A DNA stretch of 17,868 bases from Actinomortierella ambigua. Lineage: Eukaryota; Mortierellomycota; Mortierellomycetes; Mortierellales; Mortierellaceae. The first letter of the stretch is position 1. The number at the start of each line of letters is the position of its first letter. The notes beneath the pieces were generated by a model. That model was not told the DNA's origin. It searched no databases and saw only the letters and a program-made list of their open reading frames with translations. Positions 17,271-17,868 of the stretch are shown one piece after another. Both the position numbers and the translations under genes were made by a program. The DNA lies in the NCBI GenBank assembly GCA_016098155.1, contig JAAAJB010000490.1:1-17868 (forward strand). The letters run 5' to 3'.

Positions 17271-17868
17271 TGTTCAAGCTATGATCTTGCGAATGTGTTC
17301 AGGCATGTGTAGGTGCATACATATTTTCACAACCCCGTCCTCTTCTCTAACCAAAAAATGTATATCGGAGACGGGGTCCGGACAAGTCCTGTTCGCCCCT
17401 TTGCCGTTGCCAAAAATTTCCCGAGGACGCATTCAACAGTCATTGGCCGCCCAGCTCAGCCCCACCCCGACTTTTTTATTTTTGATGATGTCGTCCCTCC
17501 AACAGAGGGCGAGCCGAGTTTCAACTACTCTCCCGTATCCCGCGAAGGCAGAACCTTACCCCCCTCCTCCTCCTCCCACCGGCTATTTGTTGTATTCTCT
17601 GCCGCAAACCATCTCTCAACGACCGCTGTTGACAGCAATAGGTGGAAGATAAGGAATGAGGAAATAGAGAGAGAGAAGAGAGAGAGAGTCTGAGATGGCG
17701 GTAAAGAGGTGTATATTGAAGCAAGGGTTCGTACTGACAAAACTACCGAACTTCTACAGGTTCAGGACGCCCCGTCCTGCTCCAACGTCTCCCCCCCCCC
17801 CCAAAAAAAAAAAAGAACCCTACACCCTTGATTTCCTTGTAAAAGTTTTTCCCAAAGGTTGTTTAGCC
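17271..17868. other. Right flank; possible promoter of a gene beyond the window
   Basis: The longest frame (17313-17693, plus) has no recognisable motif and ends in a GA-repeat-coded Glu/Arg tail. An inverted CCAAT (ATTGG at 17442-17446), C-rich blocks, a GA repeat (17665-17690) and a C12A12 junction (17791-17814) give it the look of the other intergenic promoters in this window. Confidence 0.3.
17791..17814 (+). repeat. C12A12 double homopolymer
   Basis: Twelve C bases are followed directly by twelve A bases. A perfect 7-bp inverted repeat with a 3-base loop (17763-17769 and 17773-17779) lies just upstream. Confidence 0.95.

Noticed and set aside
17313..17693. Plus-strand frame of 126 codons in the right flank
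   Set aside because: It has no domain, spans a CCAAT-containing promoter-like segment, and has a C-terminus encoded by a GA repeat.
1..17868. tRNA, rRNA, CRISPR arrays, transposase or reverse-transcriptase genes, terminal repeats
   Set aside because: By eye on both strands I found no paired A/B box with a cloverleaf, no spaced direct repeats, and no mobile-element protein motif. A dedicated scan (tRNAscan-type, repeat finder) would settle this.

Overview
The window looks like nuclear DNA of a filamentous fungus. It carries three long, intron-containing protein genes of fungal type: a P4-ATPase, a paraoxonase-fold protein, and a Zn2Cys6 / fungal_trans transcription factor. The introns have fungal-style GT..AG borders, and the spacers are homopolymer- and CT/GA-rich. 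The zinc cluster is followed by an RGPPKGYIEALENRL linker and long CAA/CAG glutamine tracts. I read this as an early-diverging fungus (Mucoromycota/Mortierellomycota-like), but that placement is inference from sequence style and not a database match.

Layout: 1-725 is an AT-richer left flank with the 3' side of the flippase gene and perhaps the end of a convergent gene. 726-6515 (minus) is a two-exon P4-ATPase of 1867 residues. 6516-8533 is a 2-kb gene-free spacer full of GA/CT tracts, G-runs and a (GGCT)8 microsatellite. 8534-10570 (minus) is a six-exon, membrane-anchored paraoxonase/arylesterase-like protein of 464 residues with several altered active-site positions. 10571-12229 separates this gene from a divergent plus-strand gene and contains one weak candidate small two-exon gene (11014-11266, minus). 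12230-17032 (plus) is a four-exon, 1100-residue Zn2Cys6 regulator with a 1132-bp first intron. 17033-17868 is its 3' flank and possibly the promoter of the next gene.

I reconstructed all splice junctions by hand from GT..AG borders, reading phase and continuity of conserved motifs. Each complete model has a length divisible by three and no internal stop. The three genes do not form an obvious pathway: one acts in membrane lipid asymmetry, one is probably a lumen-facing or extracellular beta-propeller protein, and one is a nuclear regulator. I see no CRISPR array, rRNA, convincing tRNA, transposase, reverse transcriptase or viral gene. The most interesting observations are the degenerate catalytic-calcium site of the paraoxonase-like protein and the exon architecture that isolates the DNA-binding domain of the transcription factor.
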